Origin: Candidatus Parabacteroides intestinavium
GTDB lineage: Bacteria > Bacteroidota > Bacteroidia > Bacteroidales > Tannerellaceae
Reading direction: 5' to 3'
NCBI GenBank assembly: GCA_019118725.1
Contig: DWYO01000200.1
Coordinates: forward strand, 1-8,788
DNA length: 8,788 nt
Positions 5,438 to 8,788 of the stretch are shown piece by piece (position 1 is the first letter of the stretch; each line of letters starts with the position of its first letter). The notes below the pieces were generated by a model. The model had not been told where the DNA came from and ran no database searches. It was given only the letters and a program-made list of their open reading frames with translations. A program made the translations under genes and the position numbers.

Positions 5438-7096
5438 ATGGAAAATCGCTTTTTAGGATTGCTTGAAAAAAGCGTGAAGACGCATTGGAATTTGCCGGCA
5501 TTCACGGACATGGGGGGAGATACTTATTCTTATAAAGAGGTAGCCCGATGGATGGAAAAGCTGCATATCCTTTTGGAAAAGGCAGGAATCCGGCCGGAAG
5601 ACAAGGTCGCTCTTGTGGGAGCCAATTCCGCCCATTGGGCTATCTGCTTTTTCGGAATACTTGCCTATGGGGCGGTTGCGGTCCCGATTCTTCACGAATT
5701 TAATACAGATAATATCCATCATATTCTAAACCATGCAGAAGCCAAGGCCTTGTTTGTATCGAAATCCAGCTGGGAAAAGCTGGATGAGCAAGCGATTCCC
5801 CATATCCAATTAATAGTTTGTTTGGATGATTATTCGTTGATAAAGTCAACAAGCCGGGAGGCACGGGATGCCATAGACAATATGGATGAATTTTTTGGTC
5901 AGGCTTACCCGGATTTTACCCCCGAAGCGATACATTATTATATAGAAGACCCGGAAAAGTTGGCGGTGCTGAATTATACATCAGGTACGACCAGCTCTTC
6001 GAAAGGGGTGATGCTCCCTTATCGGAGCTTATGGAGCAATACCCAGGTAGCGGCCGATAGGCTTCCTTTTATACATGCCGGAGATAATATTGTATGCCTG
6101 TTGCCGATGGCGCACATGTATGGACTGGCTTTCGAGGTGCTCAATTCGTTTAATAAGGGATGCCATGTGCATTTTATCGTAGGAAGACCGGCTCCGCAGA
6201 TTGTGGCGCATGCTTACCAGACAGTTCGTCCTCGCTTGATTCTGGCGGTTCCGCTTATTATAGAGCGCGCGGTAAAGAATTATATTTTTCCGGTGGTAGG
6301 CAAACCGTTGGTGCGTTTTTTGTTGCGGGTGCCTTATGTGAGTGCTCTTATCCGTGAGCGGATAGCAGACGGATTGAACAAGGCATTTGGCGATAATTTT
6401 GAGGAATTGGTTATTGGCGGGGCGGCTTTGAATAAAGATGTGGAACGTTTATTGCGTGCCATTCATTTTCGGTATACGGTAGGATATGGCATGACCGAGT
6501 GTGGTCCGTTGATTGCCTATGCCCAATGGGATGAGTTTAAGCCGGGATCGGTTGGGAGGATTATAGACCGTATGGAGGTGCGTATCGAATCGGATGATCC
6601 CAAGCGTAAGGTAGGCGAGATATGGGTAAGGGGAATGAATAATATGTTGGGGTATTATAAGAATCCGGAGGCTACATCAGAGGTGATGACTCCAGATGGC
6701 TGGATGCGGACGGGTGATCTGGGTACGGTTGACGCGGATGGATTCCTGTTTATCCGGGGAAGGTGCAAGACGATGATTTTAGGTCCGAATGGTCAGAATA
6801 TCTATCCGGAAGAAATAGAAAATAAATTGAATAGCTTACCGCTGGTGATTGAGTCGCTTGTTGTGTCGGATGGCAAGAAGTTGACGGCTCTTATCTATCC
6901 GGATTGGAAACAGATAGATTCGTTGGGCATGACCTCTCACGATGTAGAGCGTGAGATGGAGCAATATGTCAAGCAGGTGAATCGCTGTGTTCCACGGTAT
7001 TGCAAGATTTCCAGATTTGAGGTGCGTAAGAATGATTTCGCAAAGACCCCTAAGAAGAGTATTAAGCGTTATTTGTACCAGAAGCCTTTAAGCTGA
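5438..7096 (+). CDS. AMP-forming fatty acid-CoA ligase (ANL superfamily)
   Basis: The 552-residue adenylate-forming enzyme most resembles long-chain fatty acid-CoA ligases. The motifs run in order: P-loop YTSGTTSSSKGVML (180-193), substrate-pocket GYGMTECGP (349-357), WMRTGDLG (422-429) with ATP-ribose-binding D427, hinge region IRGRCKTMI with R442, and YPEEIE. The C-terminus carries TPKKSIKRY (537-545). The expected reaction is fatty acid + ATP + CoA to acyl-CoA + AMP + PPi. No signal peptide or long membrane segment is seen, so it is cytosolic or membrane-associated. Family members usually carry the catalytic Lys in a TPTxK(I/V)KR-like motif; aligned on TP and KR, this protein has Ser541 there, with Lys at 539-540 just before. 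The chain length of the substrate cannot be read from sequence. It has its own promoter and is probably monocistronic. No clear terminator is seen in the 127 nt that follow. Confidence 0.88.
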   Translation: MENRFLGLLEKSVKTHWNLPAFTDMGGDTYSYKEVARWMEKLHILLEKAGIRPEDKVALVGANSAHWAICFFGILAYGAVAVPILHEFNTDNIHHILNHAEAKALFVSKSSWEKLDEQAIPHIQLIVCLDDYSLIKSTSREARDAIDNMDEFFGQAYPDFTPEAIHYYIEDPEKLAVLNYTSGTTSSSKGVMLPYRSLWSNTQVAADRLPFIHAGDNIVCLLPMAHMYGLAFEVLNSFNKGCHVHFIVGRPAPQIVAHAYQTVRPRLILAVPLIIERAVKNYIFPVVGKPLVRFLLRVPYVSALIRERIADGLNKAFGDNFEELVIGGAALNKDVERLLRAIHFRYTVGYGMTECGPLIAYAQWDEFKPGSVGRIIDRMEVRIESDDPKRKVGEIWVRGMNNMLGYYKNPEATSEVMTPDGWMRTGDLGTVDADGFLFIRGRCKTMILGPNGQNIYPEEIENKLNSLPLVIESLVVSDGKKLTALIYPDWKQIDSLGMTSHDVEREMEQYVKQVNRCVPRYCKISRFEVRKNDFAKTPKKSIKRYLYQKPLS

Positions 7097-7170
7097 ATGC
7101 GGATTTTTGCTTGTATCCTTTCTGTCCGAGCCTGCCTTTTTAAGGAATCTGCCTAATTTTTGGATATATA

Positions 7171-7202
7171 TTCGTGCGTTATCGGATTATTGGTTACCTT
7201 TG
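7171..7202 (+). promoter_or_regulatory. Promoter of the beta-galactosidase gene
   Basis: TACCTTTG (7195-7202) is an exact -7 box. TTCG (7171-7174), 20 nt upstream, is a one-mismatch -33 element. The start codon follows 21 nt after the box, so the leader is very short. Confidence 0.7.
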
Positions 7203-7223
7203 TAAAAACTTAAATTATATAAC

Positions 7224-8788
7224 ATGAAACGAAATGTATTAATTTGTGCCTTGGCTTTGCTGGGAAGTGGTGCTTTTGCCCAACAAAGCGAGTGGCAAGA
7301 TCCTAATGTGAATGCAATTAACCGAGCTCCGATGCACACGGATTATTTTGCGTTCGAATCTGAAAAAGCAGCGTTGGAGGGATGCCGGTTAGCTTCCGAT
7401 AAATATATGACGCTGAATGGAACATGGAAATTCAATTGGGTGGAGAATGCTGACCAACGCCCGACTGATTATTACAAGACAGACTTCAACGATAAAGGTT
7501 GGGACGATATACAGGTGCCTGGCGTTTGGGAGTTGAACGGCTATGGTGACCCGATTTATGTGAACGTAGGCTATGCTTGGCGAAGCCAGTATAAGAACAA
7601 TCCTCCTTATGTACCGGTGGTCAATAATCATGTAGGAACTTATCGGAAAGAAATCGAGCTTCCATCGGATTGGAAGGGAAAGCAGATCATGGCGCATTTT
7701 GGTTCGGTAACTTCCAATATGTATCTGTATGTGAACGGTAAGTTCGTGGGATATAGTGAAGATAGCAAACTGGAGGCGGAGTTTGATTTGACCAAGTATT
7801 TGAAGCCGGGAAAGAACCTGATTGCGTTCCAGGTGTTCCGCTGGTGTGACGGAACCTATTTGGAAGATCAGGATTTCTACCGTTATTCGGGTGTGGGGCG
7901 TGATTGTTATTTGTATGCCCGTGAGAATACGCACATTCAGGATATACGCATTACTCCGGATCTGGATGCGCAGTACCAGAATGGTTCTCTGCAAATAGAC
8001 CTTCAGATAAAAGGAAAGGCTGTAGTTGATTTGAAGTTGCTGGATAAGTCCGGAAAGGAAATCGCCTCTTCGCAGGTGAACGGTTCCGGGGCGCAATCGG
8101 TAAATATGCAGGTCAGCAATCCGTTGAAGTGGACGGCCGAGACACCGAATCTCTATACGCTGGTGGCTAATCTGCAACAAAATGGAAAGGTATCTGAATC
8201 GATTGTCCAGAAAGTGGGTTTCCGTAAGATTGAGATGAAAAATTCGCAGATTTGGGTGAATGGTCAGCCTGTTTTGTTTAAAGGAGCGAACCGCCACGAG
8301 ATGGATCCGGATGACGGATATTATATATCCAAAGAACGGATGATTCAGGATATCAAGCGTATGAAAGAATTGAACATCAATGCGGTTCGTACGTGCCACT
8401 ATCCGGATAATAGTCTATGGTATGACTTGTGTGACGAGTATGGCTTGTATGTAGTGGCTGAAGCAAATATCGAATCGCATGGTATGGGTTATGGAGATGA
8501 GACTTTGGCAAAGAATCCGCTTTATGCTAAGGCGCATTTGGAACGTAATCAGCGTAATGTGCAACGCGGTTATAACCATCCTTCCATCATATTTTGGTCG
8601 TTGGGTAATGAGGCTGGATTCGGCCCGAACTTCGAGGCTTGTTATAAATGGATTAAGGCAGAAGATAAGAATCGCCCAGTCCAATATGAACAGGCCGGAA
8701 CGAATGACTATACAGACGTGTTCTGTCCGATGTATTACGACTATAAATCATGCGAAGAATATGCGAAAGGAGATATAGATAAACCTTT
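7224..8788 (+). CDS. lacZ: Secreted GH2 beta-galactosidase, LacZ-like (3' end beyond window)
   Basis: An open frame of 521 codons from ATG 7224 runs off the right edge. MKRNVLICALALLGSGAFA is a Sec signal peptide, with cleavage likely before Gln20, so the enzyme is periplasmic or envelope-located. The order matches E. coli LacZ: a GH2 jelly-roll domain (about 40-225) with RWCDGTYLEDQD (D209 at the LacZ sodium-site Asp), an Ig-like domain (about 230-345), then the TIM barrel. Barrel motifs are GANRHEMDP (H358), RTCHYPDNSLWYDLCDEYGL (H392), VAEANIESHG and SLGNEAG, with acid/base E463. These counterparts of LacZ H357, H391 and E461 are all present. The nucleophile Glu lies beyond the window. It cleaves terminal beta-galactosides. 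The natural substrate may be a host or plant glycan rather than lactose, and no SusC/D genes are visible here to decide. Confidence 0.93.
   Translation, partial: MKRNVLICALALLGSGAFAQQSEWQDPNVNAINRAPMHTDYFAFESEKAALEGCRLASDKYMTLNGTWKFNWVENADQRPTDYYKTDFNDKGWDDIQVPGVWELNGYGDPIYVNVGYAWRSQYKNNPPYVPVVNNHVGTYRKEIELPSDWKGKQIMAHFGSVTSNMYLYVNGKFVGYSEDSKLEAEFDLTKYLKPGKNLIAFQVFRWCDGTYLEDQDFYRYSGVGRDCYLYARENTHIQDIRITPDLDAQYQNGSLQIDLQIKGKAVVDLKLLDKSGKEIASSQVNGSGAQSVNMQVSNPLKWTAETPNLYTLVANLQQNGKVSESIVQKVGFRKIEMKNSQIWVNGQPVLFKGANRHEMDPDDGYYISKERMIQDIKRMKELNINAVRTCHYPDNSLWYDLCDEYGLYVVAEANIESHGMGYGDETLAKNPLYAKAHLERNQRNVQRGYNHPSIIFWSLGNEAGFGPNFEACYKWIKAEDKNRPVQYEQAGTNDYTDVFCPMYYDYKSCEEYAKGDIDKP

Noticed and set aside
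7097..7170. Possible terminator after the acyl-CoA ligase
   Set aside because: T runs are present, but I could not find a stem stable enough next to any of them.
7389..8399. 336-codon open frame on the minus strand
   Set aside because: It lies wholly inside the GH2 beta-galactosidase gene, whose signal peptide, domain order and active-site motifs are clear. The reverse translation shows no recognisable family.
1..8788. CRISPR array, toxin-antitoxin pair, phage genes or a defence system
   Set aside because: There are no regularly spaced repeats and no matching gene families. The only mobile features are the intron remnant and the IS.

Overview
The window reads as a chromosomal segment of a Bacteroidales bacterium, with Parabacteroides or Bacteroides the most likely genera. 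The evidence is several promoters with the Bacteroidetes -7 box TAnnTTTG, start codons without Shine-Dalgarno sequences, a lipoprotein M13 peptidase, a secreted GH2 beta-galactosidase, and an ISAon1-type two-ORF insertion sequence. The genus is a guess.

Left part (1-2175): this is accessory or scarred DNA. It opens with the N-terminal part of a small one-helix membrane protein on the minus strand. An AT-rich stretch follows, then a strong rightward terminator hairpin with no matching gene upstream of it. A group II intron of the bacterial C class starts directly after the terminator's T run, which is the usual target of that class. Only part of domain I survives. It is split by a 1.42 kb ISL3-like (ISAon1-type) element and is cut off after the element, with no reverse transcriptase ORF and no domain V/VI.

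Junction (2183-2342): a leftward tRNA-Pro(TGG) gene has its own promoter and terminator. It marks the boundary between the mobile debris and conserved chromosome. Its promoter is divergent from that of the next gene.

Right part (2385-8788): four ordinary chromosomal genes run rightward. An M13 zinc metallopeptidase lipoprotein (PepO-like) is followed after 12 nt by a NudC-type NAD(H) pyrophosphatase, probably as one transcript. An AMP-forming acyl-CoA ligase follows with its own promoter. Last is a secreted LacZ-like GH2 beta-galactosidase, also with its own promoter, which runs off the right edge.

I see no convincing new multi-gene system. The most interesting part is the nested mobile-element history at 452-2175: terminator, group IIC intron, IS insertion, then 3' truncation next to a tRNA gene. 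Smaller points are the +1 frame overlap of the two transposase ORFs and the register of the catalytic lysine motif in the acyl-CoA ligase.
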